Assembly: GCA_934098505.1 (NCBI GenBank)
Contig: CAKOOR010000001.1
Coordinates: forward strand, 310,001 to 374,000
Direction of reading: 5' to 3'
Source: an uncultured Bacilli bacterium
GTDB lineage: Bacteria; Bacillota_I; Bacilli_A; RF39; UBA660
DNA length: 64,000 nt
The notes under the pieces are model-generated. The model searched no databases. It saw only the letters and a program-made list of their open reading frames with translations, and was not told where the DNA came from. Position numbers and translations under genes: made by a program. This document shows positions 26,265 to 33,634 of this stretch, piece after piece (the stretch's first letter is position 1; the number at the start of each line of letters is the position of its first letter).

Positions 26265-27170
26265 ATGCAGAAAGATAGTAACAAAAGAGATTATTTAAAT
26301 GATACTTATATTACTAAGTATATTGATTATATTAAATATGAGAAAAGACTTAGTGAAAATACTATTAAATCTTATTTAAATGATATAGAAAAATTATATT
26401 TGTATGATAAAAATTATTTTAAATTAAAAAATAATGATTTAAATAAGTATTTACAATCTTTAGATCATTTAGATAGTAGAAGTTTAGCTCATCTAATAAC
26501 TGTTTTAAGGTCATTTTACGGCTTTTTAAGTAGGGAAGGTATAATTAATCAAAATCCGTGTTCTGATATTGCAATGCCGAAAATAGGGGCTAAATTACCT
26601 AATTATTTAACAAGCAAAGAAGTAAACAAACTATTAGATATAAAATTAGAGAAACCTAATGATTATCGTAATAAAGCTATGCTGGAATTAGCCTTTGCAA
26701 CAGGACTGCGGGTAAGTGAATTAGTTAATTTAAAAGTAAGTGATATAAATTTCAATGACTGCTATTTACGAGTAATGGGAAAGGGAAAAAAAGAAAGAAT
26801 TGTTCCAATCGATGATGTGGCTTTAAAATATGTTAAAGTATATTTAAATTATTATCGCAATAAATTATTAAAAAATAAAGACAGTGAATATCTATTTATT
26901 TCTAGTTATGGGACTAAGATTACAAGGCAGGCTTTCTTTAAATTAATAAAAGGAGAGTGTGAAAAAAAGGGAATAGAAAAGGAAATTTCTCCACATACAT
27001 TAAGACATTCTTTTGCTTCAATATTACTTAAAAATGGTGCCAATATAAGAGTAATTCAAGAACTACTTGGTCATGAAGATTTAGAAACAACGCAAATATA
27101 TACGCATTTAATTAATGAAAAATTAAAAAAAGACTACGAAGAATATCATCCTCGTAGTCATAAGGAATAG
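26265..27170 (+). CDS. xerD: Tyrosine recombinase XerC/XerD family
   Basis: The N-terminal SAM-like core-binding domain (YIDYIKYEKRLSENTIKSY) is followed by the catalytic domain: ATGLRVSELVNLKVSD (Arg), GKGKKERIVPI (Lys), SPHTLRHSFA (His-x-x-Arg), LGHEDLETTQIYTHL (His and the nucleophilic Tyr). All six catalytic positions are present. 301 residues, the usual Xer size. No phage or integron genes adjoin, so chromosome-dimer resolution is likelier than mobile integration. XerC and XerD cannot be separated reliably here. GGAGG ribosome site. Confidence 0.85.
   Translation: MQKDSNKRDYLNDTYITKYIDYIKYEKRLSENTIKSYLNDIEKLYLYDKNYFKLKNNDLNKYLQSLDHLDSRSLAHLITVLRSFYGFLSREGIINQNPCSDIAMPKIGAKLPNYLTSKEVNKLLDIKLEKPNDYRNKAMLELAFATGLRVSELVNLKVSDINFNDCYLRVMGKGKKERIVPIDDVALKYVKVYLNYYRNKLLKNKDSEYLFISSYGTKITRQAFFKLIKGECEKKGIEKEISPHTLRHSFASILLKNGANIRVIQELLGHEDLETTQIYTHLINEKLKKDYEEYHPRSHKE
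27125..27159 (-). terminator. Minus-strand terminator inside the 3' end of the Xer gene
   Basis: A perfect 8-bp stem (27132-27139 with 27152-27159) is followed, on the minus strand, by seven T (27131-27125). It lies just downstream of the small minus-strand gene at 27183-27332 and supports it as a real transcription unit. Confidence 0.75.
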
Positions 27171-27182
27171 AGCTTAATTAAA

Positions 27183-27332
27183 TTAAATTTCATCATTTAA
27201 TTCATTAGCTCTTGCATGACATTTGTTATTATTTTTTGCACTGTTATTACACTTAGAATCTCTAGCTTTTGAACGAGCAGAATTCTTTGCATTATTACGT
27301 GCATTGCATTTAGCATTATTTTTTGAATTCAT
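27183..27332 (-). CDS. 49-residue Asn/Ala/Lys/Arg repeat protein with three Cys
   Basis: Not a known family that I can name. The protein is built of tetrads ending in Ala-Lys or Ala-Arg (NNAK, CNAR, NNAK, NSAR, SKAR), with Cys at residues 9, 28 and 38 and an acidic tail (NELNDEI). No signal or membrane segment. It is strongly basic and polar. Reality is supported by a near-perfect AGGAGG ribosome site 5-10 nt upstream of the ATG and a rho-independent terminator downstream. Small Asn-rich basic proteins of low-GC Firmicutes include spore and nucleoid proteins, but no function is assigned. Confidence 0.7.
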   Translation of the reverse strand: MNSKNNAKCNARNNAKNSARSKARDSKCNNSAKNNNKCHARANELNDEI

Positions 27333-27433
27333 TTTGACCTCCTAATTATATTGTGGTCTAAATTATAAATTTCATACAATAATTAATATGGTAATTTATG
27401 GTTTGGCTTTTTCATAATATTAATGTGATTATT

Positions 27434-28156
27434 ATGGAAATTAAAAATGCAATTATTTTATCAATTCTAGCTGGTGGTGCAACTAATTTGGGTATCTTTT
27501 TTACTTATTTTAAGAAGAATAGGGTAAGAGAGATTGTAAGCACTAGTCTAGCTTTTGCCATGGGTGTTATGAGTCTTATTAGTCTTAAAGAATTAATACC
27601 GTTACCAATTAAATATTTTATTAATAAATTAAATATTAGTGTAGCTTTATTAATTATTTTTTTAATTCCTTTTGGAGCTTGGGGTATAGTTAAATTATCA
27701 AAAATTAATATAAAGAAGGGGAGTAATCTCTATAAAATTGGTATTTTAAATATGTTAACTTTGTTACTGCATAATATTCCGGAAGGTATTATTGTATTTA
27801 CCTCGAGTATTGCTAATCAAAGATTGGGTTTTAAGATAGCATTATCGATCGCTGCTCATAATTTACCAGAAGGTATTTGCATTGCGATTCCAATTTATTA
27901 TAGTACTGGCAATAGAAGAAAGGCATTTTTATATACTTTTTTATCTGGTATTGCGGAACCAGTTGGTGCGGTTATAACTTGGTTATTTTTAAAACCATTT
28001 ATTAGTATTTTATTTTTAAATGTAACTTTGTATTTTGTTGGTTGTCTAATGTTAACTATATCTTTCTTAGAAATATTACCTGAAGTATTAAGTTATGATC
28101 GTCGTTTTTATATTCTAATTGGTTTATTTTTATCTTTATTTATTTTGTTTTTATAG
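27434..28156 (+). CDS. ZIP-family metal transporter
   Basis: About eight hydrophobic segments. Helices IV and V carry the metal-site motifs LLHNIPEGIIVF and AAHNLPEGICIA, as in ZupT-type zinc importers. GIAEPVGAVI, LTISFLEILPE follow. The family imports zinc and other divalent cations. The ATG at 27434 gives the usual short N-terminus; one at 27398 would add 12 residues. Neither has a clear ribosome site. 240 residues. A terminator follows. Confidence 0.85.
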   Translation: MEIKNAIILSILAGGATNLGIFFTYFKKNRVREIVSTSLAFAMGVMSLISLKELIPLPIKYFINKLNISVALLIIFLIPFGAWGIVKLSKINIKKGSNLYKIGILNMLTLLLHNIPEGIIVFTSSIANQRLGFKIALSIAAHNLPEGICIAIPIYYSTGNRRKAFLYTFLSGIAEPVGAVITWLFLKPFISILFLNVTLYFVGCLMLTISFLEILPEVLSYDRRFYILIGLFLSLFILFL

Positions 28157-28169
28157 TGATTATAATCAG

Positions 28170-28195
28170 GAAATTAAAGTATTTAATTTCTTTAT
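28170..28195 (+). terminator. Terminator after the ZIP gene
   Basis: A 9-bp perfect AT-rich stem (28170-28178 with 28182-28190), 3-nt loop, then TTTATT. Confidence 0.5.
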
Positions 28196-28651
28196 TCATT
28201 ATAAATGTTAACATAATATATATTATGTGAAGTTTAATTTTTGAAATTAAATTATATAAGAAATATTCTTTTAAGATATTTTATTAAATATTAAAGATAA
28301 TTCAAATAACTTTATTTATCTATATAAATATTATAATTAACGATTTATAATCTAATAATAATTATATAAAGTTTGGTAAATTAATTTTATATAAAAACCA
28401 TAATTATTATTAAAAATCATTTAATTAGCTAATGATAAATTGTGTTATATGTCCCGATTTAATATAATCTAATTTTTATATGAAAAAATAAGCTTATTTT
28501 TCATGCATCAAGTTTTAAAAAGATGAATAATTATTCAGCTCATTGCATATAATTTTCTTAATAATTATTAGTTATTTTGCTTAAATTTGAAAAAGATAAT
28601 TACTAAGCGTGTAATAAATATAAAGTGTATTAGAAAGAGCAAAAAAGTAAT
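28196..28651. other. Gene-free AT-rich gap
   Basis: No reading frame with a ribosome site, no tRNA and no repeat array was found. The only notable element is an 18-bp perfect palindrome centred on AAGCTT (28484-28501), without a loop or T run. Together with the flanking terminators this makes the largest gap in the window, about 540 nt. Confidence 0.5.
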
Positions 28652-28695
28652 TAAAAAAGTCCCCTTCTCTATTATAAATAATAAAAAGTAGGGGA
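28652..28695 (-). terminator. Terminator after the HTH regulator
   Basis: On the minus strand TCCCCTACT pairs with AGAAGGGGA (28660-28668 with 28687-28695, 8 of 9 pairs) and is followed by CTTTTTT. The loop is long and AT-rich. Confidence 0.65.
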
Positions 28696-28700
28696 TTTTA

Positions 28701-29483
28701 TTATGATTTTTTAGCAATTATTTCTAAGATTTTTTCTATAACTTCGTTAGCATTGGAATTGTCCATCTTAGTATAATTTAATTCTTTTAAAGCTTGAATT
28801 TTAACAGTACTTAATTCTTGAGTACGAGAAATTTTTTCTTCTTTTTTAGCCTCAATTTCAGCAACCCAACGACGATGAGCTTCTTGCAATTTAGTACGAG
28901 AAGAACCTCCATTATTATATAGATTAAGAGCCGTATGAATTATACCTTCTAATATGAATTGTTTATCTTCTTGAAGTTTATACTCTTCTGGATTAGTATA
29001 GCCACCCGTTTTACTCATATATCCAAATATATATCTTATTTCTGGCATAGAATCAATTAGCTGCAAAGTATGATAAAGATAGATGAATGTGTAATAATTT
29101 TCACAGCGATAATTATCGTCAATTAATCTTTCTTTAATTAAAGACGTAATATCTAATAATAGTTTTTCACAATCACTATTTAAACCCTTTGTATCAATAT
29201 TACGATTAACTTCTTCTCTGCCTCTAGAATTTTTGCTAAGTTTTGATTCAACGTTCATTAAATAATCGGTAGTTACTTTGATATTTTCAATATCAGCTTC
29301 ATCATTTATATCGAGTAAGCGATAAAGCATGATTTTTTTCTCTTTTGGCCATTTGCTTAAATCTTCTAATTCTAAATAATTGTAAACCATTTGTCGAGAA
29401 ACGCCGAGGTATTTGGCTAATCTTACTTTTGATATTCCTAGTTCTTGTAATAATTCGTTTAATTTTTGCACTGCTAACAACAA
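28701..29483 (-). CDS. HTH transcriptional regulator, unknown C-terminal domain
   Basis: Residues 5-35 form an XRE-like helix-turn-helix (LNELLQELGISKVRLAKYLGVSRQMVYNYL in two short helices). The remaining 200 residues are helical and unrecognised, with TTDYLMNVESKL and RRWVAEIEAKKEEK stretches. The start is a TTG (29483 or 29480) or GTG (29471); AAAGG is the ribosome site. The promoter is well formed and carries two copies of an 11-bp repeat, so autoregulation is likely. It stands alone between two terminated units. 260 residues at most. Confidence 0.65.
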   Translation of the reverse strand: MLLAVQKLNELLQELGISKVRLAKYLGVSRQMVYNYLELEDLSKWPKEKKIMLYRLLDINDEADIENIKVTTDYLMNVESKLSKNSRGREEVNRNIDTKGLNSDCEKLLLDITSLIKERLIDDNYRCENYYTFIYLYHTLQLIDSMPEIRYIFGYMSKTGGYTNPEEYKLQEDKQFILEGIIHTALNLYNNGGSSRTKLQEAHRRWVAEIEAKKEEKISRTQELSTVKIQALKELNYTKMDNSNANEVIEKILEIIAKKS

Positions 29484-29489
29484 CCTTTC

Positions 29490-29532
29490 GTACTTTACAT
29501 ATTAATTATAACATTTGTACTTTACATGTCAA
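29490..29532 (-). promoter_or_regulatory. Promoter and repeat operator of the HTH regulator
   Basis: On the minus strand: TTGACA (29527-29532), a 16-bp spacer and TATAAT (29505-29510). Two direct copies of ATGTAAAGTAC (29517-29527 and 29490-29500) lie 27 bp apart, one in the spacer and one over the transcription start. That is where a self-repressing HTH protein would bind. Confidence 0.7.
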
Positions 29533-29552
29533 CTAAAAAATCTTATTTATCA

Positions 29553-30659
29553 TTATAGATACCAAAGCTTTTGACCATTTTTATGGACTTCTTCAATAAT
29601 ACCAGAACCCAAGCATATTTCACCATTATATAATACACAAGCTTGACCAGGGGTTACTGCCTTCGCCATCTTAGGATATTTAACCAAAATTTTACCATCT
29701 TCTAGGTATTCTAATGTAACATCAATATCTTCACCACGATATCTAAACTTAGCACTACAAACATCAGGCCTCATATCAGTAAGATAATTAACATTATCAA
29801 TTATACAAGAGTCACTCATAAGATAACTATTGTCATCACCAAAGGCTACATATAAAATATTTTTAGCTACATCTTTACCGCAAACGTAGTGACGTTCAAG
29901 ATTACCAGAAATGCCTACGTTACGACGTTGACCGATTGTATAATTCATCAAACCAGTGTGGCGGCCAATAACTTTTTTGGTTGCAACATCCACAATATTA
30001 CCAGGATTTGACTTTAAATAATTATGGATAAATTTTTGATAGTTTCGTTCGCCAATAAAACAAATACCGGTTGAATCTTTTTTATGAGCGGTTTCTAAGT
30101 GCATTTTTTCAGCAATAGCGCGAACCATCGGCTTTTCTAAGCTGCCAACGGGAAACAAGACGTTTTTTAATGCTTCCTTATTTACTTGGGCTAAAAAATA
30201 AGTTTGATCTTTATTAGCATCGACTCCTCGCAAAAGTAAACCATCTTTCATACGGGCATAATGACCGGTCGCAACGTAATCGGCTCCTAATTTTTTAGCT
30301 TCTTTAATAAATAAATCAAATTTTATGTATTTGTTACACATTAAATCGGGATTAGGTGTTCTCCCCTTCTCTAATTCACTTAAAAAATATTTAAAAACAT
30401 TATCCCAGTATTCTTTAATAAAATCTATACGGTGTAAAGGAATACCTAATTGTTTGCAAACTATTTTAGCATCATTATAATCTTGCTCTTGAGGACATAT
30501 ATTTTCTCCAAAGGTTGGATTACCTTCGATATCATTGTTTAAAGCTGCATCCCAATTACGCATAAAAAGACCTATAACATTATAGCCTTGTTCTTTTAGA
30601 AGATAAGCAGAAACAGAAGAATCTACTCCCCCACTCATGCCAACAACAACAGTTTTCAT
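29553..30659 (-). CDS. mnmA: tRNA-specific 2-thiouridylase MnmA
   Basis: MnmA adds sulfur to U34 of Glu, Gln and Lys tRNAs. The PP-loop is VVVGMSGGVDSSVSAYLL. The catalytic cysteines lie in TPNPDLMCNKYIKF and KKDSTGICFIGE. LPxGxYTKxEVR-type and TPGQACVLYNG motifs follow at the C-terminus. 368 residues. AGGAAGTGG ribosome site. The partner cysteine desulfurase is not next to it. Confidence 0.97.
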   Translation of the reverse strand: MKTVVVGMSGGVDSSVSAYLLKEQGYNVIGLFMRNWDAALNNDIEGNPTFGENICPQEQDYNDAKIVCKQLGIPLHRIDFIKEYWDNVFKYFLSELEKGRTPNPDLMCNKYIKFDLFIKEAKKLGADYVATGHYARMKDGLLLRGVDANKDQTYFLAQVNKEALKNVLFPVGSLEKPMVRAIAEKMHLETAHKKDSTGICFIGERNYQKFIHNYLKSNPGNIVDVATKKVIGRHTGLMNYTIGQRRNVGISGNLERHYVCGKDVAKNILYVAFGDDNSYLMSDSCIIDNVNYLTDMRPDVCSAKFRYRGEDIDVTLEYLEDGKILVKYPKMAKAVTPGQACVLYNGEICLGSGIIEEVHKNGQKLWYL

Positions 30660-30708
30660 ATTACCACTTCCTGCAAATTATTTTATCAAATTGTGGCACT
30701 AAAGTCCA

Positions 30709-31287
30709 TTAAAAAAGCCAAATTAACTTAGCTATTATAGGGTTTGAAAAAATAAAGAGTAAAGTATCAAATAATAAACAAATGGATATCACAATAAATA
30801 TACCATATAAATTACTTTTTATATTTTCTAGATAATTTTTTTCATGAGATAATGTAAAAGCGATAACATTTTTGCTAATATTTATACCTCGTATAATTAA
30901 AAAAATATATATTAAGCAAAAGATACCACTAGTAAGCAAATTATATAATAAGGCTAATATAAAACCTTTAAAGCCTAGTATTAAACAAAAAAGATAAAAG
31001 GAAAAGCCAATGGTAATACCTTTAAATAATACAAATATAAAATTAATAAAATAAAGTGGTACTATAAAAGAACTTATTATTAATAGACCAAATATTAATA
31101 AATGATTAAAAATACAATTGATTTTACGATTCAAAAGCAGATCTTTAAGGTTGCTTAAACTATTTACGACATCATTTTGAAAAATAGAATCTTGTTTAAA
31201 GCCTAAAATAACACCTAGAATAATACCAATTACTAAAAGACTTAATAAAAATATGACTATATTGTAGTGCTTTTTTAAATATTTCAA
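30709..31287 (-). CDS. spoIIM: Stage II sporulation protein M-like membrane protein
   Basis: A 192-residue membrane protein with about five helices. The order and lengths follow Bacillus SpoIIM: a N-terminal helix after a basic start, a long loop at residues 35-60, VLFKGITIGFSFYLFCLILGFKGF (like the FLKGIVVGF...GWNGF region), then two more helices. SpoIIM anchors the SpoIID/SpoIIP wall-hydrolase machine during engulfment; distant members occur in non-spore-formers. The start is TTG at 31287, five bases after AGGTGA. Confidence 0.7.
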   Translation of the reverse strand: MKYLKKHYNIVIFLLSLLVIGIILGVILGFKQDSIFQNDVVNSLSNLKDLLLNRKINCIFNHLLIFGLLIISSFIVPLYFINFIFVLFKGITIGFSFYLFCLILGFKGFILALLYNLLTSGIFCLIYIFLIIRGINISKNVIAFTLSHEKNYLENIKSNLYGIFIVISICLLFDTLLFIFSNPIIAKLIWLF

Positions 31288-31310
31288 TGTGTTCACCTAT
31301 GATAATTATA

Positions 31311-31339
31311 TTGGCAAGTTTAAAATTTTATGCTAAAAT
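31311..31339 (+). promoter_or_regulatory. Promoter of the 32-residue peptide gene
   Basis: TTGGCA (31311-31316), a 17-bp spacer and TAAAAT (31334-31339). Start near 31346, 28 nt upstream of the ATG. Confidence 0.75.
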
Positions 31340-31373
31340 AATGTTAATTATTGAAAGAAGGTAAAACTTAACA

Positions 31374-31472
31374 ATGAAAAAGAGAACACAAAAAATAGTC
31401 GTATGGGCTATGTTAATTGTAATGGTAGTGGGTATAGTTGCTTCTTATGCAGCAATGTTTATTACAAAATAA
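31374..31472 (+). CDS. 32-residue single-helix membrane peptide, Prli42-like
   Basis: Translation gives MKKRTQKIVVWAMLIVMVVG followed by IVASYAAMFITK. A basic N-terminus and one membrane helix with Met/Ser pattern resemble Prli42, the 31-residue peptide that anchors the stressosome in Listeria and is conserved in Firmicutes. The gene has a consensus promoter, an AGAAGG ribosome site and a terminator, so it is a complete unit. The resemblance is by length and pattern only. Confidence 0.7.
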   Translation: MKKRTQKIVVWAMLIVMVVGIVASYAAMFITK

Positions 31473-31476
31473 AAGA

Positions 31477-31514
31477 AATCATTAAGATTAATTAATTTTT
31501 CTTAGTGATTTTTT
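31477..31514. terminator. Bidirectional terminator, Prli42-like gene / mscL
   Basis: A 10-bp stem with one G-U pair (31477-31486 with 31501-31510) is followed by six T on the plus side; on the minus side T-rich sequence follows as well. It overlaps the mscL 3' end. Confidence 0.7.
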
Positions 31515-31899
31515 CATTTGTTTGTAATGAATTTCTAATTTCTCTTAATAGTAAGACTTCTTCACTTACTTTTGGTTTTTCTTCCTTTTTAGGTTCTTCT
31601 TTTTTATGCATCAAAGCATTAATAACTTTGATAAAAAGAAATATTGAAGCAGCAATAATTAAAAAGTCAATAATATTTTGAATAAAAGATCCATACATTA
31701 TTTTAGCACTACCAACAGTTATGGATAAGTTACTGAAATCATGACCACCAATAATAACACCAATTATAGGCATCATTATATCATTTACTAGTGAACTAAC
31801 AATTTTTGAAAAAGCATTACCCATAACTACACCAACAGCTAAGTCGATGACATTACCACGCATTATAAATTTTTTAAACTCATCTATTAAGTTTTTCAT
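31492..31899 (-). CDS. mscL: Large-conductance mechanosensitive channel
   Basis: MscL opens under membrane tension to release solutes during osmotic downshift. Start [31 protein letters not shown] (quoted in part) shows the S1 helix and pore-lining TM1. TM2 follows ([20 protein letters not shown]) and a C-terminal charged bundle ([13 protein letters not shown]). 135 residues. The ATG at 31899 is 8-9 nt after AAGGAG; a TTG two codons earlier is less well spaced. Confidence 0.95.
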   Translation of the reverse strand: MKNLIDEFKKFIMRGNVIDLAVGVVMGNAFSKIVSSLVNDIMMPIIGVIIGGHDFSNLSITVGSAKIMYGSFIQNIIDFLIIAASIFLFIKVINALMHKKEEPKKEEKPKVSEEVLLLREIRNSLQTNEKITKKN

Positions 31900-32022
31900 A
31901 AACAATTACTCCTTTTTTTAATCATCTTTATTTTAACATTGATTGATGTAAAATTAAAGAAGAAATTTGCTGGAATAAATGATTTTAAATTGTTTCAAAA
32001 CAAGGAGAATCTTATGGAATGT

Positions 32023-32679
32023 TTATTGCCCATTTAGAAATTCCAAAAATTCTTTGCTTCTGGTTTTTATATTAAGAAAATAAGTGTCTAAGTCTTTATA
32101 ATTGTCTAAATATCTTTCCTTATCCTCGCTACTAATATTTTCATTTATGAGTAGACCATCAAAACGATCTAACATTAACATTTTATTTTCAATGTAACGT
32201 TCGTTAATAAGGGCACTTATTAGTGCTAGCCTTAACTCTTTATTATAATTTAATAGATTATAAGCCTCATATACGTTATCTAGACAAGCATAAGCAATTA
32301 TGTCAATAGCAAAATCTCCTGTATATTCACAAGTTATTTTATGATTTTTTAAATTTATGTAATCAGCATAACCTACAGAAAATTCTTTATTATTAATTCC
32401 AAATGATTGCATAGCATATTGACATAAAATTTGGATTAAATCTATCAAAGTTAACATTTTAGCTTTACTACGGCCACCACGTCTTGCGGAAATAAATTCA
32501 TATTTATCATTATACTTAAGACCATCGGGAAGAACACTTACATCGTCAAAAAGTACAAATTTGATAGCATTAACCGCATTTCTGATTCCTTGGGACTCTT
32601 TAGTGCCTAGAAATATATCATCCAGCCAACTGGTTTTGCATTCACTAGTAAAATTTAAATTTTTATCATCATTTATCAT
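32023..32679 (-). CDS. Unknown soluble protein
   Basis: Not recognised. A 218-residue protein, mostly helical, without signal or membrane segments. A motif with basic residues (SARRGGRSKAKMLTLIDLIQIL) sits in the middle. AGGAAAAAT ribosome site. A small unknown gene lies 60 nt upstream on the same strand. It might be lineage-specific. Confidence 0.55.
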   Translation of the reverse strand: MINDDKNLNFTSECKTSWLDDIFLGTKESQGIRNAVNAIKFVLFDDVSVLPDGLKYNDKYEFISARRGGRSKAKMLTLIDLIQILCQYAMQSFGINNKEFSVGYADYINLKNHKITCEYTGDFAIDIIAYACLDNVYEAYNLLNYNKELRLALISALINERYIENKMLMLDRFDGLLINENISSEDKERYLDNYKDLDTYFLNIKTRSKEFLEFLNGQ

Positions 32680-32739
32680 ATTTTTCCTACTTTCTCTTCT
32701 ATCATAACATAATTTAGGAAGAGATGATATTATTATATT

Positions 32740-32982
32740 TTACTTTATCTTTTTTTGCCTTATAAGTTCTTTTGTTTTACCACACATACGATTATCGATG
32801 GCTATTAAGATTTTATCATAAACTGCATATTGACTTTCAGAAAGACTTTCACACTCAGAAACCTGTTCTTCTAATTTAGTTACTAATTTCCAATTTCTTC
32901 TATTTTTATCTAATTCATATTTTTCAATAAACTTTTTTGCTGCTTGTAATTGTAAAATTGTTAATTTTTTATAATTTATCAT
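32740..32982 (-). CDS. Small unknown helical protein
   Basis: Not recognised. 80 residues, Lys/Glu-rich, predicted helical, no membrane segment. The start has only a weak GAGTGATG ribosome site, inside a small hairpin (TCAC with GTGA). It follows the sortase gene by 34 nt and may be its last operon member. Confidence 0.5.
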   Translation of the reverse strand: MINYKKLTILQLQAAKKFIEKYELDKNRRNWKLVTKLEEQVSECESLSESQYAVYDKILIAIDNRMCGKTKELIRQKKIK

Positions 32983-33016
32983 ATAACATCACTCGTGGTG
33001 ATTATCTTAACATTTT

Positions 33017-33634
33017 TTAAGAATAATTACTAGTAAAACTTAATGTTTCCTGATAAACTATTTGCTTATTTTGACCTTTTAAACAGGTAATAAGAGTTAC
33101 ATCATTGTTTGAAACAGCTTTAAAAACCATTTTACCGGTTTTTTCAATTTCATATGAATTAACAATATTATAGACATATTTTTTATTCTTATAATAGAAT
33201 ATCACTTCATCATTATTTACTAATTTAGTTAAGTTTTTAAAGAAAGCCACATTTCCGTACCCGGAATGAGCCGCGAAGATAAGATGGCTAGAACCATTTT
33301 CTTCTGGATAAGTGGTTTCTGCTACAGTTAGAATATTTTTATTTACATCATTATCATTTGCCTCTTTATTTACCAGTTCTTGTTTTAATCCAATTTTAGG
33401 TATTTCAAGAATTATTTTAATAGCATTTTCTTGCTTATTTTTTAATTCTTCTTTATTTAGAACTTTTAGGGTTGGCTCTTTAGAAAGTATTTCTTTAACT
33501 TTAGTTACTATTATGCCATTAGTATCTGTTTTATTACTATATTTAACTACTAAAATTAATAAATTAGTTAATATGACAAAGAACAAAATTAAAATTATTT
33601 TTAAAATATTATCTTTTTTCTTTTTACTTGCCAT
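33017..33634 (-). CDS. Sortase family transpeptidase, atypical active site
   Basis: One membrane anchor (about residues 9-30) precedes a sortase domain: IPKIGLKQELV, then HLIFAAHSGYGNVAFFKNL with the catalytic His, and VTLITCLKG with the catalytic Cys. The third catalytic residue, an Arg that normally follows the Cys strand, is missing: after Cys the last 20 residues (LKGQNKQIVYQETLSFTSNY) contain no Arg, with Lys or Gln in its place. Sortases attach proteins with LPxTG-like signals to the wall. It directly follows and overlaps the adhesin gene, its probable substrate. I prefer the ATG at 33634, although the ribosome site is weak. 205 residues. Confidence 0.8.
   Translation of the reverse strand: MASKKKKDNILKIILILFFVILTNLLILVVKYSNKTDTNGIIVTKVKEILSKEPTLKVLNKEELKNKQENAIKIILEIPKIGLKQELVNKEANDNDVNKNILTVAETTYPEENGSSHLIFAAHSGYGNVAFFKNLTKLVNNDEVIFYYKNKKYVYNIVNSYEIEKTGKMVFKAVSNNDVTLITCLKGQNKQIVYQETLSFTSNYS

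Noticed and set aside
26265..27170. Integrase of a mobile element
   Set aside because: No attachment repeats, cargo or phage genes adjoin, and the length and motifs fit housekeeping Xer recombinases.
28484..28501. 18-bp perfect palindrome in the large gap
   Set aside because: It has no loop or T run and no nearby gene start. In AT-rich sequence such palindromes occur by chance, so it is noted but not called as an operator.
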